In this document: one piece after another, positions 11,295 to 25,398 of the stretch
Layout: every line of letters starts with the position of its first letter
Numbering within the stretch: the first letter of the stretch is position 1
From: Cardinalis cardinalis
Lineage: Eukaryota > Chordata > Aves > Passeriformes > Cardinalidae
Assembly: GCA_014549065.1 (NCBI GenBank)
Contig: JACDOX010000031.1
Location: forward strand, 1,302,001 to 1,366,000
Direction: 5' to 3'
Length of the DNA: 64,000 nt
Translations under genes and position numbers: made by a program
Notes under the pieces: model-generated
Database searches by the model: none
Told to the model about the DNA's origin: nothing
What the model saw: only the letters and a program-made list of their open reading frames with translations

Positions 11295-13020
11295 TATTAT
11301 CATTATTATTTACTTGTCCATGTAGGAGTCATGAACCAGGACAACACTGTATTAAGCAATGTGCAAACACACAGGAGGAAGCTGGTCCCTGCCCTAAAAA
11401 GAATACATTTTTACCATAAAACAGGAAACTGTGTATACTTACAGGTAGATGGACATAGATGGAAGAATACAGCTATGCCTGCCAGCTTAATGCTTATTTT
11501 TAACAACAGCATGGTATTTATAGTAATGAAGTGCTAAAATACCTTCTCAAGATTTTTTTCACAGAGAAAAGATGAAATCTGGAATAGAAAATTAGTAAAG
11601 CAAAAGTTGTATTTGCAGATGTTAAGGCAACCATGAAGGGCAGCCTGGGGTGGGGGGGGGGGGGAAGAAGCTCATTTGAAAATGGAACAAAAGGACAAGA
11701 AGTCCTGATACCAGGTGTGCAGCCAATAATCAATAGAAAATTGAAAAAAGCAAAATATGGAAAGGGTGAAGAGTGTTCACAGGTTACTATTACATCTACT
11801 GTGTCAAGCAAGAAAAGAGACAAGAGGAGAAGGAAAGAAAATATTATGAAAGTACTGATCTGGCAGATGGTCTTTGCTACAGCAATCCTACAGCAACAAC
11901 AGTTTTTATTAATGGTGGAGAAAATAGCATTACAGTAAGCTAGATAGAAGGCGATGAAGGACTTGATATATGTGTGACTATTTGTGTGTAAAAAGAAAAT
12001 AACTGAGAGNGAGGATGCAGACAAATTCATCTTGAAAAGGCTTTGCTAAAAGTCTTAGAAAACTTAGGCAATGTCTGGATTGTGTCTACAACATGTGTGC
12101 TATTTATTTATTTTTTATAATATACTTCAGCTGAATGAAGATGAAGATGTGATCCTGAAAAGGGTTATTAGGAAATATTTGTTACAAAATAATTAAGGAC
12201 CTTGCTTAGTCTTTTTAACTTGTAAAGAAGCTAGGGGTCCACAAGCAAGTAGAAGTCCATCAAGCAGAGTTTCTTGTGATTTGAAAAATGTGCTCTAAGT
12301 TAAAGAAGGTATGTGTTTGAATACCTGCAATTAATTTTCTTATATTAATAATATAAATCTAAAGGAAGAAGAGCCATTTCATAAGTCCTTTTCTGTGTGG
12401 GGAAGAAATTTGATGTGGATTTATACAGGATGTGACAAAAGCATGAAGGAAAAGGAAGACTAGGAGAAGACAACATAATGAGAAGGGAGCAGTAATCTTA
12501 TATAAAGAAAAGGCCAGATAGCTGGGTAAAAGATGGTAGACATGCCAAAGAGAGTGAACAAGAATGGCCAGGAAGAGGGTTTGAGAGTGCCTGGCAAGAG
12601 CAGTCTCCACACAGGGCAGGGGGGAAAGGGCTGTGTTGGAGAGTATGGGTTGAAAAGGGAGGAGAAGAACTATCTATCCTCATTGTAAACAAGTTATTTG
12701 GTGAATTTACAAAGAAATAGAGNAGGGAGTTACACCTGCACTTGGAGAGCAACGAAAGGTCAAAGGTGGCATCTTCTAAGACTAAAGCATCTAAAGCACA
12801 TTGTACCATGAGGGGAAAGTCAAAATAGGGTGTGAAGGTAAGGAGAAGAGTAATAGAGAGGCTGGCTGTGGGAACAAAGGGTGTGAAGAGCTGGAACAGA
12901 ACAGGAGCATGAGGATGGAGTTTGGAGGAGAGAGCAAAAGAGAAACATCAATGTCTATGACAGAAAAGAGTGCAACCTCTGTAAAAGAAGGAGGAAAATG
13001 GAAATGTATGCNAAGGTGAG
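11295..13020 (-). mobile_element. Ancient L2-like LINE relic, antisense
   Basis: At 11295-11460 the plus strand carries the words of an old amniote repeat tail: a ttattattt-rich start, then 'ggagtcatgaaccaggac', 'gcaatgtgcaaacacaca', 'ctggtccctgccctaaa'. Reading the minus strand, short peptides in LINE order look like L2-clade reverse transcriptase: about 12990-12900 'NSILMLLFCSSSSHP' (the K-T-E-L-L-x-F region), about 12780 'ATFDLSLLSKC' (N-L-G-V-x-F-D region), about 11950 'LAYCNAIFS' (the S-R-L-D-Y-C-N motif), then 'RIAVAKTI' (the N-A-A-A-R region). The gap between the second and third motifs is about 600 bp longer than expected, so 12050-12700 may hold an insertion. All frames are broken and the remains are non-functional. 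The family assignment is from motif resemblance only. Confidence 0.45.
11652..11664 (+). repeat. G homopolymer (13 G)
   Basis: A run of 13 G preceded by gggg-t. It could fold as a G-quadruplex and is a likely assembly or sequencing length error point. It lies inside the L2-like relic, opposite a proline-rich frame on the minus strand that should not be mistaken for a gene. Confidence 0.9.
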
Positions 13021-15344
13021 GAATGAAGGTCATGGCTTTTGTTGCCTATGATTTCTTGGAAGCAGAGCTAACTTCTAGCAGAAATGAAAGTAATGACAGG
13101 AAAANGGGGAGATTTGAGATATAAATTAAACCTGGTGAAAACTCACGTGGAACCATGGGTTGGGGATTCAGTTAGGGTAGAGCAAGGTCTCTAGGAAGGC
13201 ATCAAAGAGGAAAGGACAAATTTGCAGTGGAGCTTGANAAGACACATTCAATATGGTTCAAGAAAAAACTGGATAATGTCTATGTTGGTGGTGAGCCAGG
13301 AAAAGAAAATGGATTAATGGAACTTGAGCTGAAAAAGAGGAGCCAAAAGCACCAAAGTGGTGGAAAGTAGAACCTGTAGGGAAGAAGGCCTGCTGTTGGA
13401 CCTCCAGTGTCAGTGCAGCCATACACAGCGAGAGCAACTGTCTTGCTTGGTNTTAACTGATGAAAATGAAAGGTGGAGTTTTATTCCTCAGGCTTTAAAA
13501 TTAATTTGTTAGACCCTGGGGAAAAGATAGATAAAGAAAGTTCACTAGTCCACCTTTCTGGTGACACAAACATACCTTCTGTGGGACATCTGTGGGACAT
13601 CTGCTACCTCAGTACCAGACCAAGCAAGTCCTTTGTCAATTCAGTTGCCACACAGATGGGAGTGCTAACCCCAGAGTGCAAAACAAACCGCACTTCTTGA
13701 TTTTGTTATAGCCTGTACTGCAAACTAAACAGTAAATATATGCATTTTTATTTCCTTTTTTTTTTTTGAAGTCATTAAAATATCTTTTACAGGTGGTTAT
13801 AAAATGTAATATATAAAACCGATCAGGATAGCAGTGCAGTTTTGGACTTCAATATGCATTGAAGATTCAGCCTCAGCAAGTATTTACATAGAGGTTTTTT
13901 CATATTAATCCTTGCCTCTTATGTCTATCGCAGCTTTAAACTATCCTTCAGATAAATCCAGAAGATATGCTATCCCCTTATGGGGGATATTAAAATTTTT
14001 AAAGCTTAATAATTTATTTTATTAACAATTGATTGTTTATCTATACTTAAAAGTACATTTGAAGTATTCTTTGCACCTGTTTTTTGTAATGAGAACTAAT
14101 CCACAGTCCACGCAAGTGATGATAAAACAGATTGTGGGAGTCCTCACGTAATACCAAGTGAGGAGGAAACAATCAAGATTGATGCAGCTATGGATGTAGT
14201 AGGCATGTGCCAGTGGTTAATTTCAGTGATTAATTTTAGNGTACTAAAACCGAGTGGTGTCAGGAGTCCTATGGAGGAGCAGGTTGAGTTCATCTCACTA
14301 AGCCTCCTAGGCAACTTTTCCAGTTTTCAGTGGGACAGTATTTATCTTTGTCCACTGCATCACTGTCATGTTTTATTCAAGCTTGGTATTGTCATGACCA
14401 AAAAAGTAATAAAATTTTAATTTTTGTAGAAGTAACTAAGAAATAAATAGTTTCTATAAGATTTTTTTTAGTCTGGTGCCTTTAAGTAAATACAGCATCC
14501 TAACAGTTACATCCTAGTAGCCTTCCAGTCCTGGTAAGTTTTTTATCCCCTACTGTTGCCATGATACTTATTGATTTAGTGACAGACAGTTAAGAAGAAA
14601 CAGTGGCATGTTAATGGGTAACTATAAAGAAGGGACAAGATCTGTGCCACAAAGAGATTCCAATCAGAGCCCTCTAAATTCAGGGGTGATCTGCTCAGCC
14701 AGGGTGTAGTTTGGCCAGTCTACTCAGCCATCACCTAACCATCCCAGCACTGTGCTGCATTCCTCTGGGTGAGAGGGAAGAGCAGTGGTGCATGTGTGTC
14801 AGAAGAATGTGGGTGCAAGGCTGTGAGAGCAGAGGCTGCAAACAGGGAAACAGAAAGTTTGACAAAGTAAAATGGGTGATGAGAAATGTGGGAAGGAAGT
14901 AAAGATTAGTTTTAGGACAGAAGAGGTATAGGAAAATCTGCAGGAAGCCAAGTCTAGCAGTTGTATCATATGTGAAAAAAAATGTTATGTTATTTCTCCC
15001 CTATTACCTTGAAGAACTTCCTGAATACATCTTTTTTCACTCTAGATACCTAGATCCCAGCTTGGTAAAGCACTTCAACCCATGCTTGACTTAGCAAAAG
15101 AGTTGTATACAATTCTTAATTGACTGAGTGTCTAAACGCGTCTCAAGGAATATTGAACCTATGCACATATGCTGGCTGAGTTAGAGGCTAAACAATGTGA
15201 AGGTCTTTGCCATGCAGAACTGAGAAAAGTGAGACTTACCCACAGATAACAGAGTATGAAATGTTAACTCTTTACACAGACACTGCCTTTTAGACCATGC
15301 TATGATACAGTCATTTCTTGTTACTGGTAGAAATAATCAATAGA
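13021..15344. other. Unique DNA, no gene seen
   Basis: The first 400 bases continue the purine-rich bias of the preceding relic and might be its diverged 5' part. The rest is ordinary AT-rich sequence with frames of 76 codons or fewer and no family resemblance. A T-run lies at about 13757-13767 and a small tandem duplication at 13580-13601. Confidence 0.6.
13580..13601. repeat. 11-bp tandem duplication
   Basis: tgtgggacatc occurs twice head to tail with no mismatch, a simple slippage or end-joining duplication. Confidence 0.9.
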
Positions 15345-15720
15345 ATCACTGAATCATAGAAAGGCTTGGATTGAAAGGGATCTTNAAGATCATCTTGTTC
15401 CAATTCCCCCCTACTATGGGCAGGCAATGCCACCCACTATATCAGGCTGCTCAGTACTCCATCCAACCAGGCCTTGAACATTCCCAGGAATGGAACATCC
15501 AGAACTTCTCTAGGCAACCTGTTCCAGTGCCTCACCAGCCTCTAATTNAAGAATTTCTTCCTCACAGCTAATCTAAAATTCTTCTTTTTTAGTTTAAGAC
15601 CATTCCCCCTTGTCCTATTACTATCAGCCCATGTAAAAAGTTGCTGTACCTAATTTTTACAAATTGCCTTTTAAGTACTGGAAGGCCAAAATGGGCTCTC
15701 CCCTCATTTTGCAGGAGCAA
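15345..15720 (-). mobile_element. CR1 LINE 3' fragment, antisense
   Basis: The plus strand starts with the inverted CR1 tail (gaatcactgaatcatagaaa), followed by 'ggattgaaagggatctt', 'aagatcatcttgttccaa', 'ccatccaaccaggccttgaa', 'aggcaacctgttccagtgc' and 'agaatttcttcctcacag'. It then has 'ccattcccccttgtcctatt', 'ttaagtactggaaggcc' and 'gctctcccc', the inverse of successive parts of the CR1 reverse-transcriptase C-terminus and 3' UTR. About 375 bases of the 3' end are kept; the 5' part is absent. Divergence is moderate and there is no coding capacity. It is longer and better preserved than the antisense copy near 2.5 kb and appears to be a different, younger subfamily, though I cannot name it. 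Confidence 0.92.
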
Positions 15721-18700
15721 ATTGCAGAAGCACACAGTACATGGACTTGCATTTTCTCGTGAAAACATNGGTACTTCAAAGTGATTTAACAGTAGCTGCA
15801 GTTAACTATTGAGAGAAAATCTCGATATTGCCTCTTTCAAAAGTGCATTCTGTAATATTGTACTTACAGAAACTAGTTTTCCCTCAGTCAAGCATTAGGA
15901 TTAATTATATGATATTCGTACAAAACACAACTGATGGAAATGCCTATTCAAATTGAAATATCAATAATAACCCTGAATCCATTGTTCTGTTCATTCCCAA
16001 GAAAGGATGTACAGCATCTTTCTTTGAACACCCATATTTGTCTTTAGAAGATTAAATTCCCCTGAGAGAATGTGTAATGACCAAGACCCTCCATCTACTT
16101 CTGCCCTGACTTCTGCTTCAAAAGGAATAATGGCTTAAAATAAATTTAAAAAAATATTGTTATGTACNTTTAAATTTTACATCTGTTTGCACTGGAACAT
16201 GCCACTTTCTAGACTTGCTTCTGAAATCCACAATATCAACGTATTTCTCTTGAGAAAAATGGCCTTTTAATTCTTTACTTTTATCTCCATGACAATAAGT
16301 GCTGGTGTGATCATTCTGGAGAAGGAAAATGTTCTTTATGCATAGGTATCCATGATGCTTATCAGCCTAGCAAAATTTCTCAGCTAGGACCTGAGGAAAA
16401 TAACTTGTCTCATAAGATGAGAGATTGGTTCTGTATTTACTCTGCATCCATCCTTAGTCTACATCTCCAGAAAAGTAGGATTACTCTGCATCTTCACTAA
16501 CAAGTTTTCAGTAGCTCTGTAGTCAGCATTTTGAGAGTTTTGGAATTTGTTGAGCATTGCATTGTAGTTTGGCACTTAGATGACTATTACAGACAAATGA
16601 TTTCCTGTCCAATACAGAATCACCTGTTCAAAAGTCTGGGCATTTAGAGGAATAAACGGCTACTTTAGATATGATTTCTAAAATCTGAGTCTTTGAAATG
16701 AACATTTTTGTTTCATTAAAACAAGTTAGAAAGTGTGTCCCATGGTGAATTAGATATAACTGTCAAGAGGAGTTTGGGCAGAAATGGTTTTAAACATTTT
16801 CATTCATTCCAGCCACGGATGCCAATTGTTATGCATTTATGTGATTTTCAGTTGTTACCTCTGACTGGGGGTCCTTCGTNAGCCATCATTATCCCATGCC
16901 AACTGCCCTCTCTATTTGCCTACTGACAACCAGTGTCTTTTCCAAAAATAGTTAGAATCATTTGAACAGTTCTCTGGAGTTTAGGANTTGTCTGCGCCCA
17001 TCAAAACACAAGTGAGATAAGCAAGAAAACAGGGCACAGAAAAGTATCGTTAACCTCAGAATATTGAAATAAATTCAAATTTCTGGTCTCATGAGACCAC
17101 ATTCAAGATTGTGCCTGCTGATCTGCGCCATAACGTAAAAACACAGCAGTCTCTATTGTGATAGNAGCAGAAACCTGCATTCTGAAATTTGTAAGCATTT
17201 TCCAAAGTAACAAAAATATCCTTTTGGTTGAATTATGTCTATCTGTAAACAGAAACATTTGACACTGCATATTTCAAAATTATTATGTTTTGTGTTTGTG
17301 CACATAACAGTGTCAATTGTTTAAATTATAATAAACATCTAAAATTAAAGGAGAGACAGATGAATACCTCATATGAAACGTTGTAAAGCTATCTTTAAAT
17401 TAATACTAGTGTAGGACCTGAGTGCTTTTTTCCCCCCCTAGATACTTGCTCTCAGTGAATCAGACTATAAATCTGCAAATCTTTAGAGAGGAAGGGAAAC
17501 CACCCATACACTTCTACTACTTCAGTCCCTTCCTTACTTTTAAAGACTCTTCCATCTTTACAAGACTAATCTCAGGTGGCTAAGCATTGAGTATAAATAA
17601 ATGCATTTTTCATAGCTACAGGTTGCTAGCATAAGACAACCCCAAATTCCCCTGAATTGTCAAGACAGAGCATTTTCCCAATGATTTTGTGATTTTCATA
17701 ATCTGCTTTTATCCCTCTGTCTAATTTAACTTCTCTGATGCTTTGGTGAAATCTTTACTTGCACAGATGAGTAAATGCACAAATATTATATTCTGGGTCA
17801 TTCTCAAGTATGTGCAGTACTGAATAAAGACATGCTTCCTGCAAGGCTCAGAACAAATGAACATCCATGATCCATTTGCATACTCAACATTTCATTTCTT
17901 CCAGCNAAATGCCACTTCCTCAGTCCCAGCAGTTTTACTGCTGAATATCTAACAGATACGAATTCCTTAGTGGGAAAAATTGTGTACCTTGATAAAGAAC
18001 ATTTGCAAATGAAATACCTTTGTTAAATTACAGCATCAGAATAACATATCTTTTAATACAGAAACTGCCTCAGAATATAGGATTTAAAACTATAGTAATT
18101 GTCACAAATCAAAGAGATATCTCAGTGTTGTAAAAAGTCTCTTTCAATAAAGAATAAACATAAATCTATCCTCTTATATTCTCAGAGTATGATTCATCTC
18201 ACTTTATTAGCTCTCGAAATGTAGACATTTAGTCTTATGTGGGCTACATCTGCAGTTGGTGGATTGAATGTAGAGTTTGCTAGAGGGTGACCTGATCCTT
18301 CCTCAGGTAGACGTCCAGGGTAAACAGGATGAATTACTAGATGCTGCCTCTCTCTGCTGATTACTGATGGATGTTATAATATTAGCTCACACTAGACATT
18401 TTTGTGGTTTAAGGTAGAAGGAAAGAATCCCACGCTACACATATTATGAATCTCAGATATTTCAATTATTTTATCCAAAATGCTTAATGAAGGTCAAACT
18501 TTAAACTTTCACAAAGCACTTACATGCCCTTGCTGGAGATTGAAACAAAACCTGTGTAACTGATGACGAAATAAACATTGCCAACAGTTTTTGTAAACCT
18601 CTCATGAGTCAGATGGGTATTTAAAGCTTAAGTGTTCCTGATTGGGATGATACATAATCTACTTTAGTACTTTGGTTTATGTACTATGAGATTGATAGAA

Positions 18701-21700
18701 TTGATATCACTACTGTAACATAAATGATTCNTGTCTGTTACAATGAACTATTATCAGTTCCTAAAAAATTAATCAAATTCTAATAGTGGCCTGAAATCTT
18801 CAGGACAAAATTCTGGGATACCACTCATATAAAACTGTTTCTAGAAGTAGAAGCTATTGCATAAAGCAAACAATCACTAATATATGTCTTCTAGAAAATA
18901 AATACTTGTGATCTACTCCTTTAGAAGCTCCAATGGTGCCATGGCTTTAGAACATGAAGCGTCCCCAGCTCTGCCAGGGAGAGGAGCTGAGCAGAGTTTG
19001 GGTAATTGCAACCTGCTTAACCCGGGGGTGCATTGACAAATACTTGTGCTGGTAAGATAACAAAACTAATCAGGAAATTGTGAAAATGAGCTAATACTGA
19101 GAGGAGATGTCACAGACCTGACAAAAGGGGTGGGGTTAACACTGACAGCTTGCGCAGACTGTGGTGCTGAAGCAAGAAGCTCAGGAGAGGATATTTTGTG
19201 CTAAGTGGGTTGAACAAAGACACAGTAAAGAAAAGCCTGAGTAATTAAGATCAGGGAGCTAGAATTACCTGTGGAAAGAGAACAGGATTGAAAAGGAGTG
19301 TTGGATTACAACTGTGATAGCCACATGATATGACTGTGGCTCACAGAGCAAAAAAGATGAGGGCTGACAATTCAGAGAAAAGCAGCACAGTATCTGAAGA
19401 GAGACAGAGAAGTTCCTACAAGACTAGCTTGCAATGAACATACATTTCCAAAACTCTGAGCCAAATCCTCTTTTTCTCTATCAGAAAACCAACCACAGAA
19501 AAAGGCTCTGGGTACATTCACAGAGCAGAAATTCACTTTAAAGGTGGTGTACAACTCAGGGAGACTTGTCTTTCCAGCTGATCAAAGAAAAGGTTAAAAG
19601 AACCTGAAGAAAGACAAATTCAGTTGCAACATCCAATATACATATTTAATACTGAAAGTTAATATTCATTATAATTTATGAAGAGATATGGCAAATTTTC
19701 TATCAGGGAAGAACTTTCAAATAAAAATATCAATATCTTTCAATTTTCAAAAACAAATGGTAAGAGAATTTCCTGTGGAATAAATTGTCTTATGAAGCAA
19801 GTATTCTTTTTTTAATCNGTAAATGCCCTCTCCAGACCCTCATTCTAATCCACATAGAAAAGAACAAATTTCTGCAATTATTAGTAGGTTACTTAAAGTT
19901 TTCAATGGATCCTGATTGATTCTTGGGCTGTTTATAAGGAAAAGTTTCCAGAAAAAAGTCTACAANAATTTAATGACATCACATCGACACAGGGAGTTGA
20001 AACATGGCTTCTCAGTCACTAGTCACAAACTCATTATATTAACTGTCCAATCAAATTTTCTTATTAGTACTTCAAAATAATTTAATTTTAATTAGCAATA
20101 TATATGCATGTTACACAGTTATGTTCACAAAACATGGAAAAAGAAATTGTTCAGGTTGGGTAGACATTACCTGTTTTGATAAAAAAAAATTGCACCTTTT
20201 CTATTTTTCATACTTTTTTTTCCTATNTTGCACTTCATATTGTTCTAGGATGCTTTTTTACTGATTGAGGGAAAAACTGTAGAAGAAATAAACCTATTGC
20301 TCACAATGATAGAACTAAAAAAGAAAACGCATTTTTTATCTATTGTTTCAGCTTTAAATATTAGAGAGAAAGTATTTTGTCTAATCCAGCTGACGTATGT
20401 ATAAAGTATAAGGTAATGTTTTTAAGGGTTGAAATGCATTCATATATATGAGTAGGTAAGAGTAGGACTTGGAATCAAAGGAATTCTATATACTTATGTT
20501 TAATTCATATAATATTCTAAAAGTCTCTAACAAAACTGATTAAATCCATTACCAGATATTTTGTTAACACAGCATCCATATATAGAGACCACTGAAATAC
20601 ATTGATTTAAGTTTATCAGAACAATTTCTATTTGTAGAATATATCTGAGTTTTTCTCTTACAAATATATATACACATATACATACTTGTTAAGGTAATGT
20701 TCTGAAGTACACAGAGAATGTAAGAATGAAATACCATTTCCAGACAATATGAAGCAAATGTTCTGGATGTTCTGAACATCCCTGCTCCAATTATTGTTAT
20801 AGGGAAGACTCCTACATTTCTTTTAGAATCTAAATATTCTGAGCTCAATTTCTGGAGTTCTGTCTCTCCACAGGGACTTCAGAGGGAAAGGAAGATATGT
20901 TTCACTTAATTTAGGTGTTTCATGACATTTCTAAGGCTTGAAGAATTCAACACTTTGCAGAAACTCTTCCGGATCATCTACGCTACAAGCTCATTCACAC
21001 CAAGATTTCAGCCAGGTAANAGATTTGTGTTAGCCCCCCTTTATCCACTTTGCTATGACTTATGTGAAGTAATAAGCTAAGTTCCTCCTTTTCTGACTGA
21101 AGCATATATTATAAGCTGTACAACACCACTTGTTTTTAATGGGCTTTTCCTCTGGGTTCATCACAATTCCCACCAATGTCAGTAGGAATGATGTGAACAT
21201 ATGGTTAGAGAAGGCCTGAGAGAAGGCAGGAATTCTCATGCCAAGGGAAAAAAATTTTGCACCACATTTCAAGTGTTTTGTGGGTTGGGTAGTGCCAGAG
21301 ATGCTGTATGAACAGCACTGGTTGCAGTATTTTGACATTGAATGGAGATAACTGGGAAACACTGGCAAGCACCTCAGCATTGATGAAGGGTGAAACCTCA
21401 GAGACTGAGCAAGTTTTCAGCAGAAGGATGAGATTCAGCTGAACAAATTTCCTCATCGTCTGACAGAATGCTTGAACATGACAACTTTATTTGTGTATAG
21501 AAATCAGAATGTCTCTCCCTTTCCCTGTTAAGGTCTATTGGTNCTAGTACAAAAAGAGTGACTTTTGCTAAAATAAGAACTGTGAATTTCCAGACTGAAG
21601 GCTGCAGTTTGTTTCTTATTTCACTGCCTTCTATCCTTGAAAGAATTTTCTTTTCTTCTACAGCAGTATGTTCCCCTTAAAATAGTCAGAATCCTTTGAA

Positions 21701-24700
21701 ACCAGAAGTTGGTTGTTATAACTCTTTATTCTTCTGTTGGGCCATCAAGTATTTGGGTTTTTTTTNCAGACTGACTGAATGTTATCCAGGATATTTAAAT
21801 TTTCAGGNTTCAGTATATGCTCTGTAGTGCTGGATGCTTTAAGTTTTTAAACATAAGAATATTTCAGGAGCACTGAATAACCAGCAAGGGATAGCTGGGA
21901 TGCTTGCTGTTCCTACTATGGGCTCATTACTGAGCTGGGGAAACCCAGGCCTATCATTCAGGCAGAAAAACACTGAGATAGAAGAAAAGAATTCTTACCA
22001 TGAAGGAGTATAAGTGGTAAGTGAAGAACATATTTTAAAATTCAAACATTTATCCATAACTGTCAGAGTAGTCGTGTCTACCTAAACCAAACTATCAAAG
22101 TCTTTGTGTCTTACCCATAACAGATTAAATCCTGAGATCTGAATACCACTCCCATCTGCAATAATCTAGGGTTTATCTTTAAAGTCAAAGTTCTTTGAAA
22201 AGTTATTCAAAGAGGNGATTAATCCAAGTACCGATGTCACAGACATAGTTAAGAAATTAATTTTTCAGTTGACAGTGCAAACCTCCACAAATTGAAATAA
22301 GTGCTATTTTCTTGAGGGATTGTAAAAGTAAGTCTCTATGCCAAATATTTGATCTATTCTGCTCTCTTGTAAAATATATACTCTGCCTAAAACACTCTCT
22401 GAAATGGGGCCTGCTTGTCCAGATGAATACATTATTCCACTGTGTGGAGAAAGGCTGATCTAGAGGCAAATTACTGAGTGTAATTTATTCCATATCCTTG
22501 CTGGAATAACTTGTGCTCCTGAGCCTCCTCAGATGTGTAGTCAATAGGGAACTCTCTGGCTACATGAGGTTTCTTAATACATCTTTCAGCTAAATCAGAG
22601 ATTCAAATGCAAAATCCAGCACTCAGGGAGATCATCAGAATTTGTGATGCTCCCTGGAGAACTGGAGGTCTATAAACCAATGAATGGATTGCAATGAGAT
22701 GTAAATTCAGTATTTCCAACTCTGGGGGAAATAACGATACTCCAATATTTTCCAAGCTGTACTTATCTCCCTCAAACAGTAGAACCTCACAGCATTTATT
22801 AAGTCCATAATGTACTTTGGAAGAAAGTTTAAGAGCTGACTGCATTTATAAATATAGCTTTGATATATATATATTTTAAAANATCTTTGTATTAGGAACT
22901 GCCTCCCAGCCCCAGGTATGCTGAACCGAGCATCATTACTGAATGTCAGTAATGTGCTCAGCTGTGGCATGCAGGCTCACTTTTGTCATCTGGTACAATG
23001 AAGTAGTTTTAAAGATTCATTCTAAACTTGATGAAATATCCTAAGTGAAACCCAAGAGTAAGGGGATATTTGGTTCTTTATGGAGTCTTAAGCAGAAGAC
23101 ATCTGCAGATAGTTTGAACAACTAGTTAGAGAGCTGCTGAGTTAAGGAACAGAAATTATTCACTAGCAGTCTCTGGGTGAGGAAAGGATACTCTATTCAT
23201 TCAACACTTTTTAAAATACCTGTAAATGCTATGTAATTTGAGATCTGTTGTTATCTTCCTGCTGGCTAAGGTTGAACAANCTAGGTCATATTAGAAGAGA
23301 GAGCTCCTCAGCCCCAGGTAAACTGCTGCAGTGCAGTAGTTGATCTTTCTTCTCCTATTCCTCCCCTGCTTTTTTTAGTACCAAAGCAGTGTGATAGCTT
23401 CAGCTATCAGATTTGTACTTGTCAGATCAACTCTTTTACTTCAAACTTGTCTCATTCCTTCCAAAGGTGTTGCTCAGCCTTTTTCTTCGTCATTTCCAGG
23501 CTCAGCAGCAGCACAGAGGAGCCCCTCCGCTGCCCTCCATCACCATATGAAAGAGAACAGAAAGTCTGTGTCTACCTTACTGATAGGTGCCATGCACAGA
23601 CAGGAGGCCTGGGACTCAGCTTGCAGTGTGCCACAGTTCTCAGATTACAGAGCTATACTGTGTCTCTGCTGGTGCTGAAGCTCACACTNCCTGCAAGGGC
23701 AGGCAAACATCATGCAAACACAGAGTTAACTGCTGTAGGACCTAAAGCCCCCCTTACAAAGTGCATATATTCCCCCATGAATAGCTTCATCTGTGGTTCC
23801 ACCAGGAAATCAACCAATTCACACTAGTTCATGGTACATTTACATGTTTACTGCATGGCTGCAAACACAGGTACTACATTTCAAAGACCCCTAAGAAACT
23901 AGATTTCAGAAGATGTTTTATAACCAGGGAAGTGATCGACATCATGAAGTTTAGAAATGAACATGATGAAAAGCTCAAAGACAAAATAATTTCTGCATAA
24001 TGCCACTAATGGCACTAACTTACAGATCAAACTTTTATCTCAGATACTCCAAAGAATCTCTGGTTCACTACAGTGTGTACACACAGTCTAGGATGGAGCC
24101 TTCAGCTATTGAACTTCCTGGGGGCAGTTATTGATTTTGTTCCATTTTACCATTGGAGGCAGTCCATTGAATTCTGACCTGGGCTCTACAGTAATGCCTT
24201 TGGGCTCTGACACCAGGGCAAAGCAAGAGTCACAAGAAAACAGGATTTAAAAGATAATGTGTTCAATGCACTGATTCGCTACAGTTATATATTCACCCTG
24301 GAATCAGTGATCAGCACAGAAGCTCTCAACATGAGTATAAAAATGTCAGAATCAGTTCCTTAATCTTGATGCAGTTTAAATATTACTTCTGGCTAAGTAT
24401 TACATCTGAACCAAACACATGATTTGAGCTTACAGACACGAGTTTGTTCCTGAGCTGATTCATGTCAGTTTTATACTTGTAAACATCTTTTGATTTCAGT
24501 GGCATTAATTCATATTTTCAATAACTCAATGGTAACAGAATATGGAGTAGTCTTAGAGNGTCTGTTCAGAACAGCCAGAGAACTCCCTTGGTACATAAAG
24601 AAAAATGTCTATTTTCAGTATTAGAGACAAAAATAAAGCCAGTCAGGATACAGTAAACCTCTTCCCTGAAACTAATACAGAAAAGAAACATACAGCTCCT

Positions 24701-25398
24701 TGAATGAGGACATCTTGAAAGAGACAGTATTACACAGTACATGAAGGCTCTTATTCCACTGCTATTTCCACATAAGATGGGATGTATAAGACAAGTGCTG
24801 TATACAAAGGCCAAGACATTAAACTAATTTTAATAAGATTCCTTTATGTTAAATCAGAGAAGAGGGTGGATTTGAAAAAGAAGGTGTAAATGATATATTT
24901 TTCCTATTTTCTCTCTAAAGTTTTCTGAGGTGAAATGAAATAAAGAAATACAGGAAGGTGGATGGAAGGTTAAAATATTCACAAAATAAACTTGATTTAT
25001 TCAAGCTTTTCGTAGTCNCAAGAAACATGTTTAATGGGAGCTGAAAGACTTGAAAAGAAACCTTATTGTGGTGCACAGCAAAGTAATGTGGAAAAAAAAA
25101 ATCCCCATATTTCTTCAGCCTCTAGCTTAGCTCTCACTGTGGGGAATCTTGCTGTGAAAACATTAATCACTGCTGCTTAATAGTATCTCTGCTGGTTGCA
25201 CCAGGGTAGCAAGGGGCTACATAATGCAGCAGATGCTTCCTTCTTTAAGTGTAGCACCTACAGGACTGTGAATTTTCCAAAGGGTTTTCAAACTTACCAT
25301 GATGCAAAGCTGACCAGAAGATATTGGAAGCATGTTGCCTGGCTCTCGAGACAGCACAGATTCTGGAAGAAGATGAAATGATATCTTTTGTCCCCTCC
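15721..25398. other. Unique AT-rich DNA, no gene seen
   Basis: About 9.7 kb with no recognisable repeat family and no supportable exon. Frames of up to 126 codons (for example 23447-23827 plus) have cysteine- and serine-heavy, non-conserved composition typical of chance frames. The stretch 23300-23800 is G+C-richer than average. Short AT dinucleotide runs occur near 20655-20690 and 22860-22880. Confidence 0.6.

Noticed and set aside
11518..12030. 170-codon minus-strand frame as a gene
   Set aside because: It has no plausible start context and runs through a poly-C stretch opposite the G-run. The only family resemblance is to a decayed L2-like reverse transcriptase, so it was treated as part of a LINE relic.
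23391..23827. Two overlapping plus-strand frames of 95 and 126 codons
   Set aside because: They overlap in different frames in a locally G+C-richer stretch; composition is non-conserved and no domain is visible.
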